The notes: generated by a model not told the origin, from the letters alone. A stretch of 64,000 bases of DNA from Kibdelosporangium banguiense (GCF_017876405.1 NZ_JAGINW010000001.1:12289203-12353202); one strand, 5' to 3'. Counted from the first letter of the stretch, positions 23,320 to 32,382 are shown. Program-made: numbers and translations.

Positions 23320-24873
23320 ATGGCCGGATCGTCGCAAGTAACTCATCCTGACGGCCGGGTCGACCTGGTCGACGCCTCGGCAATCGCGGCCAGCCGCTAC
23401 TACAACCCCGAGCTCGCGCCCGTCCCGATCGAGCGCAGGCACTGGACCACGTACAACTACTTCGCGCTGTGGATGGGCATGGCCCACAACATCCCCAGCT
23501 ACACCCTGGCCGCCTCGCTGATCGCGCTGGGCATGGACTGGGTCCAGGCGTTCATGACGATCACCCTGGGCAACCTGATCGTGCTCATCCCCATGTTGCT
23601 CAACAGTCACGCGGGTACCAAATACGGCATTCCCTTCCCGGTCTTCGCCCGCGCGTTCTACGGCGTGCGCGGCGCGAACCTGGCCGCGATCATGCGTGGC
23701 CTCATCGCGTGCGCCTGGTTCGGCATCCAGACCTGGGTCGGCGGCGAGGCGCTGTTCGTGATCATCGGCAAGCTCGCCGGCGACGGCTGGGCCAAGGCGG
23801 CCGGGATCGGTGGCCAGCCGTGGACGCTGTGGCTGTGTTTCGTGTTGTTCTGGGTCGTGCAGATGCTCATCATCTGGCGCGGGATGGAGGCGATCCGCCG
23901 GTTCGAGAACTGGACCGCGCCGCTGGTGTCGGTCGGATTCCTGATCCTGCTGGCGTACGTGGTGATCAAGGCGGGCGGGTTCGGCCCGATCCTGTCCGAG
24001 CCGTCCAAGCTGGGCTGGGGCGCGGACTTCTGGCAGGTCTTCGCGCCGTCGCTGATGGGCATGATCGCGTTCTGGTCGACGCTGTCGCTGAACATGCCGG
24101 ACTTCACCCGGTTCGGCGGCAGCCAGAAAAAGCAGGTCACCGGGCAGATCCTCGGCCTGCCGACCACGATGTCGTTCATCGCGCTGGTGGCGATCCTGAC
24201 CACGTCCGGCGCGGTGGCGCTCTACGGCGAGGCTATCTGGGACCCGGCGCAGCTCGCGGCCCGGTTCGACAGCCCGATCCTGGTGGTCGTCGCCCTGATC
24301 GCGCTGGTGCTGGCCACCGTGTCGGCGAACCTGGCGGCCAACGTGGTCAGCCCGTCCTACGACTTCTCCAACGCGTTCCCGCGCAAGATCACGTTCGCGA
24401 TGGGCGGCCTGATCACCGGTGTGATCGGCGTGGTGATCATGCCGTGGAAGCTGATCTCCGACCCGAGCATCTACATCTTCGCGTGGCTGGGCTTCTACGG
24501 CGGTGTGCTGGGTGCGGTCGCGGGCGTGTTCGTGGCCGGCTACTGGACGATCCGCAAGACCCGGCTCAAGCTCGTCGACCTGTACATGGAAGGCCGCGAC
24601 GGCGCCTACTGGTTCAACGCCGGCTGGAACTGGCGCGCGGTGGTCGCGACCGTCGTGGCCGGGCTGCTGGCGGTCGGCGGTGCGTACGGCGGGCCGTTCC
24701 CCGCCGATGGCCTGATCCCGTTCCTGAAGCCCCTTTACGACTACAGCTGGGTGGTCGGCGCCGTCGTGGGTTACGTCATCTACCTGCTGCTATCCATGAA
24801 CACAACGCACGAGGAGGAAGCCAGTGCCGCAGATCGTTCGAGCCGGGTTGATCCAGCAGCGGTGGACGGGTGA
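23320..24873 (+). CDS. NCS1-family nucleobase/hydantoin permease
   Basis: A 517-residue cation symporter of the NCS1 family with about 12 transmembrane helices. Typical segments: RHWTTYNYFALWMGMAHNIP, ALWMG-type substrate helix, NSHAGTKYGIPFPVFARAFY, ACAWFGIQTWVGGEA, MPDFTRF, and NLAANVVSPSYDFSNAFPRK. Family substrates are uracil, cytosine, allantoin and hydantoins. Its 3' end overlaps the next gene by 50 bases, which ties it tightly to the amidohydrolase. Together with the downstream genes it would import the pyrimidine or hydantoin that they degrade. Confidence 0.94.
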   Translation: MAGSSQVTHPDGRVDLVDASAIAASRYYNPELAPVPIERRHWTTYNYFALWMGMAHNIPSYTLAASLIALGMDWVQAFMTITLGNLIVLIPMLLNSHAGTKYGIPFPVFARAFYGVRGANLAAIMRGLIACAWFGIQTWVGGEALFVIIGKLAGDGWAKAAGIGGQPWTLWLCFVLFWVVQMLIIWRGMEAIRRFENWTAPLVSVGFLILLAYVVIKAGGFGPILSEPSKLGWGADFWQVFAPSLMGMIAFWSTLSLNMPDFTRFGGSQKKQVTGQILGLPTTMSFIALVAILTTSGAVALYGEAIWDPAQLAARFDSPILVVVALIALVLATVSANLAANVVSPSYDFSNAFPRKITFAMGGLITGVIGVVIMPWKLISDPSIYIFAWLGFYGGVLGAVAGVFVAGYWTIRKTRLKLVDLYMEGRDGAYWFNAGWNWRAVVATVVAGLLAVGGAYGGPFPADGLIPFLKPLYDYSWVVGAVVGYVIYLLLSMNTTHEEEASAADRSSRVDPAAVDG

Positions 24874-25666
24874 CAAGGAGTCGATGATCGCGAACGCGGT
24901 GGACGCGATCGCGAAAGCCGCCTCACAGGGCGCCCAGGTGGTCTGCCTGCAGGAGTTGTTCTACGGCCCGTACTTCTGCCAGGTGCAGGACGCGGACTAC
25001 TACTCCTACACCGAGCGGATCCCGGACGGGCCGACCACCAAGCTGATGCAGGAGGTGGCCAAGACCCACGGGGTCGTGCTCGTCGTGCCGATGTACGAGG
25101 AGGAGCAGCCCGGGGTCTACTTCAACACCGCCGCGGTGATCGACGCCGACGGCAAGTACCTCGGCATGCACCGCAAGAACCACATCCCCCAGGTGAAGGG
25201 GTTCTGGGAGAAGTTCTACTTCAAGCCCGGCAACCTCGGGTACCCGGTGTTCGACACCGCGGTGGGCCGGATCGGCGTCTATATCTGCTACGAACGGCAC
25301 TTCCCCGAAGGCTGGCGCGCGCTCGGCCTGGCCGGTGCGCAGATCGTGTTCAACCCGTCGGCCACCAGCCGTGGGCTCTCGGAGTACCTGTGGCGCCTGG
25401 AGCAGCCCGCCGCGGCCGTGGCGAACGAGTACTACGTCGGCACGATCAACCGGGTCGGCGTGGAGCCGTTGGGTGACAACGACTTCTACGGCCAGTCGTA
25501 CTTTGTGGACCCTCGTGGCCAGTTGGTCGGCGAGGCCGCGTCGGACACCGAGGAAGAAATTGTCGTGCGGGACCTGGACATGGGCAGGCTCGCCGAGGTC
25601 CGTGACCTGTGGGCGTTCTACCGCGACCGTCGCCCGGACACGTACGAGAGCCTGGTGAAGCCCTGA
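24824..25666 (+). CDS. Nitrilase-superfamily beta-ureidopropionase / N-carbamoyl amidohydrolase
   Basis: A 280-residue carbon-nitrogen hydrolase. The catalytic triad is visible: Glu44 (LQELFYGPYF), Lys118 (HRKNHIPQ), Cys155 (YICYERHFPEGWR). These surroundings match the beta-ureidopropionase/N-carbamoylputrescine amidase branch. The reaction here would be hydrolysis of N-carbamoyl-beta-alanine to beta-alanine, CO2 and ammonia. The GTG start at 24824 has GAGGA upstream, inside the end of the permease gene. The stop overlaps the next start (TGATG). The product beta-alanine would feed the aminotransferase and mmsA. Confidence 0.92.
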   Translation: MPQIVRAGLIQQRWTGDKESMIANAVDAIAKAASQGAQVVCLQELFYGPYFCQVQDADYYSYTERIPDGPTTKLMQEVAKTHGVVLVVPMYEEEQPGVYFNTAAVIDADGKYLGMHRKNHIPQVKGFWEKFYFKPGNLGYPVFDTAVGRIGVYICYERHFPEGWRALGLAGAQIVFNPSATSRGLSEYLWRLEQPAAAVANEYYVGTINRVGVEPLGDNDFYGQSYFVDPRGQLVGEAASDTEEEIVVRDLDMGRLAEVRDLWAFYRDRRPDTYESLVKP

Positions 25667-27054
25667 TGCGTACCCTGATCAAGGGCGGGACCGTCCTGAG
25701 CTCGACGGGCGCCATCCTGGCCGACGTCCTGGTCGACAGCGAGCACATCGCGGCACTCAGCGCGCCGGGCATCGACTGGCCGGACGTGGACAAGACCATC
25801 GACGCCACGGGCAAATACGTTCTGCCCGGCGGAATCGACGCCCACACGCACATGGAGATGCCGTTCGGCGGGACGTCGTCGCACGACACGTTCGAGACCG
25901 GTACGACCGCGGCCGCCTGGGGCGGGACCACGACCATCGTGGACTTCGCCGTACAGGCCAAGGGCACCACGTTGCAGTCCACTCTGGACAAGTGGCACAG
26001 CAAGGCGGACGGCAACTGCGCGATCGACTACGCCTTCCACATGATCGTCTCGGACGTCAACGAGACATCGCTCAAGGAGATGCAGACCTGCATCGACCAG
26101 GGCGTGAACAGCTTCAAGATGTTCATGGCCTACCCGGGCGTGTTCTACGCGACCGACGGCGAGATCCTGCGGGCGATGCAGCGGGCCGCCGACATCGGCG
26201 GCCTGATCATGATGCACGCCGAGAACGGCATCGCGATCGACGAGCTGGTGGCGCAGGCCTTGCAGCAGGGCAAGACCGATCCCGTGCAGCACGGGTACAC
26301 GCGTCCGTCCGAACTGGAGGGTGAGGCCACCTCCCGGGCGATCACCCTGGCCAAGGTCACGCGCTCGCCGCTGTACATCGTGCACCTGTCGGCCGCCGAG
26401 GCGCTCAACGCGGTCGCCGCGGCCCGCAACACCGGGCAGAACGTCTTCGCCGAGACGTGCCCGCAGTACCTGTACCTGTCCATTGAGGACCTCGCCAAGC
26501 CGGACTTCGAAGGCTCGAAGTACGTCGCCTCTCCCCCGTTGCGTCCCAAGGAGCATCAGGCGTCGCTATGGAACGGGCTACGGACCAACGACCTCTCAGT
26601 GGTGTCGACGGATCACTGCCCGTTCTGCTTCAACGAGCAGAAAGAGCTCGGCCGCGGCGACTTCTCCAAGATCCCCAACGGTATCCCCGGTGTCGAGCAC
26701 CGGATGGACCTGCTGCACCAAGGGGTGGTCGCCGGGGAGATCTCGCTGGCCCGCTGGGTCGAGATCACCTCGACCACACCGGCCCGGATGTTCGGGCTCT
26801 ACCCGCGCAAGGGCACGATCTCCCCGGGATCGGACGCGGACATCGTGGTGTACGACCCGGCGGCGACGCAGACCCTTTCGGTCGAGACGCACCACATGAA
26901 CGTGGACTACTCCGCCTACGAGGGCATGCAGATCACTGGCAAAGTGGACACCGTGCTGTCCCGTGGCCGGATCGTGGTGGAGGGCAACGCCTTCCACGGT
27001 GCGACCGGGCACGGCCAGTTCCTGTCCCGCGACCTCTGCCAGTACCTGAACTAG
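25666..27054 (+). CDS. hydA: Dihydropyrimidinase / D-hydantoinase
   Basis: A 462-residue cyclic amidohydrolase that opens dihydrouracil, dihydrothymine or 5-substituted hydantoins. The metal site is readable: GGIDAHTHMEMPF (His60, His62), the carbamylated Lys151 in NSFKMFMAY, IVHLSAAEAL and STDHCPFCF. The SPGSDADIVVYDP C-terminal beta-sandwich is family-typical. ATG 25666 overlaps the previous stop by one base. Length and motifs match bacterial dihydropyrimidinases. Confidence 0.94.
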   Translation: MRTLIKGGTVLSSTGAILADVLVDSEHIAALSAPGIDWPDVDKTIDATGKYVLPGGIDAHTHMEMPFGGTSSHDTFETGTTAAAWGGTTTIVDFAVQAKGTTLQSTLDKWHSKADGNCAIDYAFHMIVSDVNETSLKEMQTCIDQGVNSFKMFMAYPGVFYATDGEILRAMQRAADIGGLIMMHAENGIAIDELVAQALQQGKTDPVQHGYTRPSELEGEATSRAITLAKVTRSPLYIVHLSAAEALNAVAAARNTGQNVFAETCPQYLYLSIEDLAKPDFEGSKYVASPPLRPKEHQASLWNGLRTNDLSVVSTDHCPFCFNEQKELGRGDFSKIPNGIPGVEHRMDLLHQGVVAGEISLARWVEITSTTPARMFGLYPRKGTISPGSDADIVVYDPAATQTLSVETHHMNVDYSAYEGMQITGKVDTVLSRGRIVVEGNAFHGATGHGQFLSRDLCQYLN

Positions 27055-27063
27055 GAGCGTTAC

Positions 27064-28053
27064 ATGGACTTCGGCGTCGTACTGCAGACCGACCCGCCCG
27101 CGAGCGAGGTCGTGCGGCTGATGAAGGCCGCGGATGACCGGGGATTCACCTACGGGTGGACGTTCGACTCCGTGGTGCTGTGGCAGGAACCGTTCGTGAT
27201 CTTCTCGCAGATCCTGTCGGCCACCAGGCACCTGACCGTCGGCCCGATGGTGACCAATCCGTCCACACGGGACTGGTCGGTGACCGCGTCCTTGTTCGCG
27301 ACGCTGAACGACATGTTCGGCAACCGGACCGTGTGCGGGATCGGCCGGGGCGACTCGGCCCGGCGGGTGATCGGCCAGCCACCGGCGAACCTGGCCACGT
27401 TGCGCGACGCGATGCACGTGATCAAGGAGCTGGCCGAGGGCCGGGAGGTGCTGCACCACGATACCCCGGTGCGGATCCCGTGGGTCCGGGACGGCAAACT
27501 CGAGATGTGGATGGCCGCGTACGGGCCGAAAGCGCTGAAACTCGTCGGAGAACAGGCCGACGGTTTCATCCTGCAGACCGCTGATCCGGCGATCACTCGT
27601 TGGACCATCGGTGCTGTGCGGGAAGCCGCTTCGGCCGCGGGCCGGGACCCGGACGCGATCACGATGTGTGTCGCGGCGCCCGCCTACGTGGGAGACGACA
27701 TTCCGCATCAGCGTGAGCAGCTGCGTTGGTTCGGCGGGATGGTCGGCAACCACGTCGCGGACCTGGTCTCGCGGTACGGCGACTCCGGGCCGGTGCCGCA
27801 CGAGCTGACCGACTACATCAAAGGGCGTCAGGCGTACGACTATTCGCACCACGGCCGGGCCGGCAACCCGTCGACCGATTTCGTGCCCGACCAGATCGTG
27901 GACCGGTTCTGCCTGGTGGGCCCGGAGTCCGCGCACATCGAACGGCTGCAGGAACTCAAAGAGCTGGGCGTGCACCAGTTCTCGCTCTACCTGATGCACG
28001 ACCAGCGCGATGAGACCCTCAATGCCTACAGCAAGATCATCCAGAAGGTGTGA
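27064..28053 (+). CDS. LLM-class oxidoreductase of pyrimidine/hydantoin island
   Basis: A 329-residue luciferase-like barrel enzyme (MDFGVVLQTDPPASEVVRLM, GFTYGWTFDSVVLWQEPFVI, VCGIGRGDSARRV). It recalls the F420 CPS_4043-type subgroup often found beside dihydropyrimidinase and NCS1 genes; this is from memory. It follows hydA by nine bases with GGAG before the ATG. No dihydropyrimidine dehydrogenase is present in the island, so this flavin or F420 enzyme may supply the missing redox step on the ring, either reducing uracil or oxidising an intermediate. That assignment is inference. It ends one base before a convergent gene. Confidence 0.85.
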   Translation: MDFGVVLQTDPPASEVVRLMKAADDRGFTYGWTFDSVVLWQEPFVIFSQILSATRHLTVGPMVTNPSTRDWSVTASLFATLNDMFGNRTVCGIGRGDSARRVIGQPPANLATLRDAMHVIKELAEGREVLHHDTPVRIPWVRDGKLEMWMAAYGPKALKLVGEQADGFILQTADPAITRWTIGAVREAASAAGRDPDAITMCVAAPAYVGDDIPHQREQLRWFGGMVGNHVADLVSRYGDSGPVPHELTDYIKGRQAYDYSHHGRAGNPSTDFVPDQIVDRFCLVGPESAHIERLQELKELGVHQFSLYLMHDQRDETLNAYSKIIQKV

Positions 28054-28572
28054 TCACGGGTCGACGACGTCGATGAAGTGGGTGTAGTCGTCGAGCACGA
28101 AGGCCGCCCCGGCCATCGGCCCGACGATCTGTGCCTGCACGACGATCGTGTAGTTGCCCTCGGGCAGCCGCTGCACCCGGTGCATGCTGTGCTGTTCCCG
28201 AGGGCCACCGGCCGGGCTGTCGAACACGAAGCCGGCACCCGCCACCGGGTTGAACTCGATGACACCACCCGCGCCGATCGCCACGACCCGCACTGAACAG
28301 TAGGCGGCCGCGGCGCACACCGACGAGGCACCGAACGTCGACTCGACGATCTTGTCATCGTTGAGGCTGATCGGCATGTTGGTGGACGTGACGTTCCACC
28401 ACCCGGCGCCGACCGGCGTGACCCACGGCGCGTTCTCGGTGTGATCCCGTTGAAAGCTGGTCGTCGTGCCGACGAACACGGCAAGGACAGCGTGCGCGAC
28501 GCCAACCGTCGCCAGTACCGCCGTCAGTAACACCGCTACCGCGACACCCGCGCGTTTGATGAACTTCTTCAT
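28054..28572 (-). CDS. Small secreted protein next to MalT/SARP regulator
   Basis: A 172-residue protein with a Sec signal peptide (MKKFIKRAGVAVAVLLTAVL, cleavage near AHA at about 27). The mature part is Gly/Val-rich with two or more Cys (SSVCAAAAYCSVRVVA) and predicted beta structure (GNYTIVVQAQIVGPMAGAAF). I recognise no family. ATG 28572 has AGGAG about eight bases upstream; the frame continuing to 28716 is not needed. It is divergent from the 1031-residue regulator. A two-copy direct repeat at 28627-28648 lies in its promoter region, and a related repeat precedes another secreted-protein gene at 31792-32322. Confidence 0.8.
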   Translation of the reverse strand: MKKFIKRAGVAVAVLLTAVLATVGVAHAVLAVFVGTTTSFQRDHTENAPWVTPVGAGWWNVTSTNMPISLNDDKIVESTFGASSVCAAAAYCSVRVVAIGAGGVIEFNPVAGAGFVFDSPAGGPREQHSMHRVQRLPEGNYTIVVQAQIVGPMAGAAFVLDDYTHFIDVVDP

Positions 28573-28626
28573 GGGCTCTGCTCCTAGGGATTCGTGGTTC
28601 CCCGACAGCCCATAGCGTCCGAGCGC

Positions 28627-28648
28627 GTCTTTGAGTGGTCTTAACGTG
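28627..28648 (-). promoter_or_regulatory. Candidate SARP binding site (direct repeats), copy 1
   Basis: Read on the minus strand, in the direction of the secreted-protein gene: TTAAGAC-CACT-CAAAGAC. These are two heptamers separated by four bases, giving an 11-base period. That is the classic architecture of SARP operators. It begins 55 bases upstream of the start codon and also lies in the regulator's own upstream region. Confidence 0.6.
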
Positions 28649-28708
28649 GAGCTAACACAGTCGGTTGCCTGACCGATCCTGGGGACGCCCACGGCAGGGG
28701 AGGACCAC

Positions 28709-31700
28709 GTGACCACTGTGCCCGGCCGGATTTCCCGGCCACGACTGGACTCACAGCAGACCGAAGCACGGCTGACGACGCTCGTAGCGCCTGCGGGCTA
28801 TGGGAAAACGACATTGCTGACCGAATGGGCCAGACGAACACCGACCGCGTGGCACACGTGTTGTATCTCAGACGCGGAACCCGGCTCTTTACTCGACGGG
28901 ATACTGGCCTCGATCCGGGAAGTCCTTCCTACGCTTGCGTTCTCGGCACCGGACGAGGCCGGCAACCCGGCGAAAGTGGTGGACAGCGCACGCGACGAGC
29001 GCACACACGCGCTCGCGGAGTCGCTGTGCGCTGCTCTGTCCACTGTAGTCAGAGGAAGGCTCCTGCTCGTGCTGGACGATGTGCACCACGTCGACACCGG
29101 CACGCACTCGGCGAAGCTGCTCGAGGCGCTGTGCCGGCAACTGCCACGCGGTGTCCATCTGATCCTGTCCAGCAGGCAGCCGCCGCCGTTCGCCGTGCAA
29201 CGCCTGCGATACGGCGGCGAGCTGGCCGAGGTCGACGCCGCTCGATTGGCCTTCACCGAAGCGGAAACCGCCCAGCTGTTAGGCGGCAGGCAAGCCCTGG
29301 CACCGGGCATTCACCGGGCCACCGGTGGGTGGCCGGTCGCGGTCCGGCTCGCCGCTGAAGCGACTCGCAGCGGTTACGTCACCGATCTGGACGCGGCACT
29401 TCGCCCCAACCAGCTGTTCCACTACCTGGCGAGCGAGATCTTCGACGGCGAGCCGGAACAGGTCCGGGCGATCATGCGGGTCGCAGCCCAGTTCGACCGG
29501 TTCTGCCCGGCGCTGCTGGACGCGCTCGGCCACCATGCCGCTGCGGAAGTCATGGAAGACCTGCTGGCCAAAGGGCTTTTCCTGGAACGGCTGCGGGCGG
29601 CGCCCGGCTGGCTGGCGTTGATGCCGCTGGCCCGGACGTTCACCGAGAACCACTTCCCGATGGACCAGCCCGAGCGCTTCCGCGTGCACGAACGGGCAGC
29701 GGGGTGGTTCGAGGACAACGGGTTCTTCAGCGAAGCGTGTTCGTCGTTCGCCGAATGCGGTGAGCACGACCAAGTCGAACGCGTTCTCAACGCGCACGCC
29801 GCTCAGTTGTGGCAGACCAGAGGCGCTGACGCCGTGCTCGCGGCCGCTGCCTTGATCCCCGCCGACCGGCGCAGCTCGGCGACGTGGCGGCTGCTCGGCG
29901 AGGCGCACCAGGTCCGCGGCGACTGGGGCAAGGCGGTGGAGTGCCTCAACCGGTCCGCCGGGCAGCTCGAGGGGCCTATCCCGGCTGCGGTCGCGTTGCC
30001 CCTGATGTGGATGCATTACGTCAGCGGGTCGACTGACGAATCCCTTGCGGTGTATCGGGATTGCCGCCTTGACGGCCATGATCCCGGCAAGGAGTCCAGA
30101 CTGCTGAGCTGTCTCGCCGCGATCCACTGGGCTCACGGTGATCTGGCCGCCTGCCGTACGACCTGTTCGGCAGCGATGGAGATGGCGTCCGGGCACGACC
30201 TCGCACTGGCCGAAGCGCACACCGTGATGGCCATGCTGAGCGCCGCCGAAGGCGACCATGCCAAGCTCGCCCAGCACAACCGGCACGCGCTGGAGTACGC
30301 CGAACGCGCGGGCGATGTGTTCAGCCAGATCAGGGTCCGTTCGAACCGGGCGTCACACCACGTCGAGGCCGGGGACTACCGGTCGGCGATCGACGAGCTG
30401 GAAATCGCTCTGCCGCAGGCGGATCTGACCGGGTACGCGATCTATCGGGCTCTGTGCGTGAACAATCGTGGTGAGGCGCGACTCGGGCTGGGCCTGCTCG
30501 ACGAGGCCGCGGCGGATTTCAACGCGGCCAAGGCAATCCTCACCGGCCTGGCGTCCCCGCTGGCGGCGGTACCGATATCCATGCTCGGCGACGTGTACCG
30601 ATTACGCGGGGATCGTGTCCTGGCGAGCGCGGCGTACCAGGAGGCGATCAAGCTCGCGGAGCTCAACGGCACTGTGCCGCAACTGGTTCCGGCACTGGTC
30701 GGGATGGCACGGCTGCTCGCTTCCGACGAACCCGTGCTGGCGGCCCAGTACGCGCGGCGGGCAGTGGACTGCGGCGACGGCTTCGGTTACCCCGCCGCAC
30801 TTGTCACACTCGCGATGACCGACCCAGCCTCGATTCCCGACGCGGAGCGGGTCGCGATCGACCGTGCCGACCGGGTGGCCCTCGGCGACCTGCTGGAACT
30901 CAAGGCACAGCTGACGCAGGACGTGGACATGGTGCGCCAGGCAGCCTCAGTCTGGCGTGAACTCGGCAACCGCGTGGGGCAGGTCCGTACCGCGATCGAG
31001 GAGGCCCGGCTGGTCGGCGGCCCCGCGGGCGAGCGAATCGCCATATCCGCCGAACGTGAGGCCCGCCAGATCGGCGCACACACCCTGGCCGCCCGCGCCC
31101 GGCGATCCGGCACGGCAGCGGTCCGCATCGAATCCCTCGGCGGATTCCGGGTCCTGCACGACGGTTCGCCGGTCCCGGTGGCCAAGTGGCCGTCACGCAA
31201 GTCCCGTGACCTGGTCAAAATCGTTGTCTCCCACCGAGGCCGGCCGGTGCCCCGGGAGACCCTGATGAGCCTGCTGTGGCCCGATTCGTCACCACGAGTC
31301 CTCGGCAACCGAATGTCCGTCGCGCTGTCCACCGCCCGCACCATGCTCAGACCCGGCGGCCTGATCACGGAAAATGACGCCGTCCGACTCGACCCAGCCT
31401 TGGTTTCCGTTGACGTGACCGCATTCCTGCGTGACGCCTCCGCCGGCCTGCAGCGCGGTGACATCGCCCTGCTCGCCACCGCCGAAGCCGCCTACACCGG
31501 CGACTTCCTCGAAGAGGACCCGTACGAAGACTGGGCAGCCGAACTCCGCGAGGAAGCCCGCCTGACCTACCTGCAAGTGACCGCTGCCCTCGCCACCCAT
31601 TCAGCCGACGTAGGCGAACACGTCACAGCAAGCCGCTACTGCCTACGAATCCTGGAGCGAGATCGATACGACGAGACAGCACATTTGGCCTTGGTGCGTG

Positions 31701-31804
31701 CCCTGATCGCCTTGGGCAGCCACGGCGAGGCCCGACGCCGATATCGCGGCTACGTACTGAGAATGCGCGAGATCGACGTCGAGCCGGCCCCCTACCCACA
31801 CTGA
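28709..31804 (+). CDS. MalT-like NTPase/TPR regulator with C-terminal SARP domain
   Basis: A 1031-residue regulator. Walker A APAGYGKTT (27-35) and Walker B RLLLVLDDVHHVD (about 117-129) define a STAND-type NTPase. A long helical/TPR sensor region follows. Residues 805-900 form an OmpR-like winged helix (VRIESLGGFRVLHDGSPVPV, RETLMSLLWPDSSPRVLGNR), and 905-1031 a bacterial transcriptional activator domain (YTGDFLEEDPYEDWAAELRE). The DNA-binding/BTAD unit is thus at the C-terminus, the reverse of AfsR. GTG 28709 has AGGGGAGG upstream. It is flanked by two secreted-protein genes, each with a matching direct repeat, so these are its probable targets. The ligand sensed by the TPR region is unknown. 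Confidence 0.92.
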   Translation: MTTVPGRISRPRLDSQQTEARLTTLVAPAGYGKTTLLTEWARRTPTAWHTCCISDAEPGSLLDGILASIREVLPTLAFSAPDEAGNPAKVVDSARDERTHALAESLCAALSTVVRGRLLLVLDDVHHVDTGTHSAKLLEALCRQLPRGVHLILSSRQPPPFAVQRLRYGGELAEVDAARLAFTEAETAQLLGGRQALAPGIHRATGGWPVAVRLAAEATRSGYVTDLDAALRPNQLFHYLASEIFDGEPEQVRAIMRVAAQFDRFCPALLDALGHHAAAEVMEDLLAKGLFLERLRAAPGWLALMPLARTFTENHFPMDQPERFRVHERAAGWFEDNGFFSEACSSFAECGEHDQVERVLNAHAAQLWQTRGADAVLAAAALIPADRRSSATWRLLGEAHQVRGDWGKAVECLNRSAGQLEGPIPAAVALPLMWMHYVSGSTDESLAVYRDCRLDGHDPGKESRLLSCLAAIHWAHGDLAACRTTCSAAMEMASGHDLALAEAHTVMAMLSAAEGDHAKLAQHNRHALEYAERAGDVFSQIRVRSNRASHHVEAGDYRSAIDELEIALPQADLTGYAIYRALCVNNRGEARLGLGLLDEAAADFNAAKAILTGLASPLAAVPISMLGDVYRLRGDRVLASAAYQEAIKLAELNGTVPQLVPALVGMARLLASDEPVLAAQYARRAVDCGDGFGYPAALVTLAMTDPASIPDAERVAIDRADRVALGDLLELKAQLTQDVDMVRQAASVWRELGNRVGQVRTAIEEARLVGGPAGERIAISAEREARQIGAHTLAARARRSGTAAVRIESLGGFRVLHDGSPVPVAKWPSRKSRDLVKIVVSHRGRPVPRETLMSLLWPDSSPRVLGNRMSVALSTARTMLRPGGLITENDAVRLDPALVSVDVTAFLRDASAGLQRGDIALLATAEAAYTGDFLEEDPYEDWAAELREEARLTYLQVTAALATHSADVGEHVTASRYCLRILERDRYDETAHLALVRALIALGSHGEARRRYRGYVLRMREIDVEPAPYPH

Positions 31805-32322
31805 ATCGTCGCCGAGATATTCCACCGCGCATTGCCGACAGCCTGCGAGTCATCCGCGTTGAACGTAACCACCTTCAACCCAGGCCCCGGCACAATCCCC
31901 GTCACCACAACCCCAGTACCAGACGGCACAATCTCAGCCTGCGCGCCGTACACATGACTGCCCGGATCACACCCAATCTGCATACTCGTCTGGCGCACAC
32001 CGCCGAGCTCGTTGTCCTCCGTCAGCACCGGACTCCCCACCGGCCCACAGATCGCGTACGCCGTCAGGCTGTCATTGCCGTTGACTTCAGCCGTCGCCGT
32101 CCCCGCCACCCGATCCTCAGTCAACTCGATTTCCGGCTCAGCCCCTCCACTGGTGACATCCCCTCCGACCCCATACAGAACCGTGTTGTTCGGACAGCTC
32201 GCGGTCGCTGTGCCATTTCCCCCATCCGACACCCGCACCAGACTCGGCGGCCCGGCCTCCGCCACCTGCCCACCCACAACAAGAATCAGTCCCGCGATCA
32301 AGGCGGCTGCACGTGGCCCCAT
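31792..32322 (-). CDS. Small secreted protein, second partner of MalT/SARP regulator
   Basis: A 176-residue protein with a signal peptide (MGPRAAALIAGLILVVGGQV, cleavage near AEA-G at about 23). The mature chain is beta-rich, with spaced Cys (TASCPNN, YAICGPV, IGCDPGS, TIQCG) that could form two disulfides, and DGGNGTATASCPNNTVLYGV/GGDVTSGG repeats. I recognise no named family. ATG 32322 has AAGGGAG eight bases upstream. Its 3' end overlaps the convergent regulator gene by 13 bases. A direct repeat of SARP type lies 39-60 bases upstream of the start. Confidence 0.8.
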   Translation of the reverse strand: MGPRAAALIAGLILVVGGQVAEAGPPSLVRVSDGGNGTATASCPNNTVLYGVGGDVTSGGAEPEIELTEDRVAGTATAEVNGNDSLTAYAICGPVGSPVLTEDNELGGVRQTSMQIGCDPGSHVYGAQAEIVPSGTGVVVTGIVPGPGLKVVTFNADDSQAVGNARWNISATIQCG

Positions 32323-32360
32323 GAAAATCTCCCTTCAGGTCCCACCCAGCCTGAAGCAAG

Positions 32361-32382
32361 GTCTTAAAGCCGTCTTAGGGGC
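32361..32382 (-). promoter_or_regulatory. Candidate SARP binding site (direct repeats), copy 2
   Basis: Minus-strand reading: CTAAGAC-GGCT-TTAAGAC, two heptamers with an 11-base period. Orientation relative to the downstream secreted-protein gene is the same as copy 1, and so is the NNCT spacer. The shared pattern is NTAAGAC-NNCT-NNAAGAC. Confidence 0.6.
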
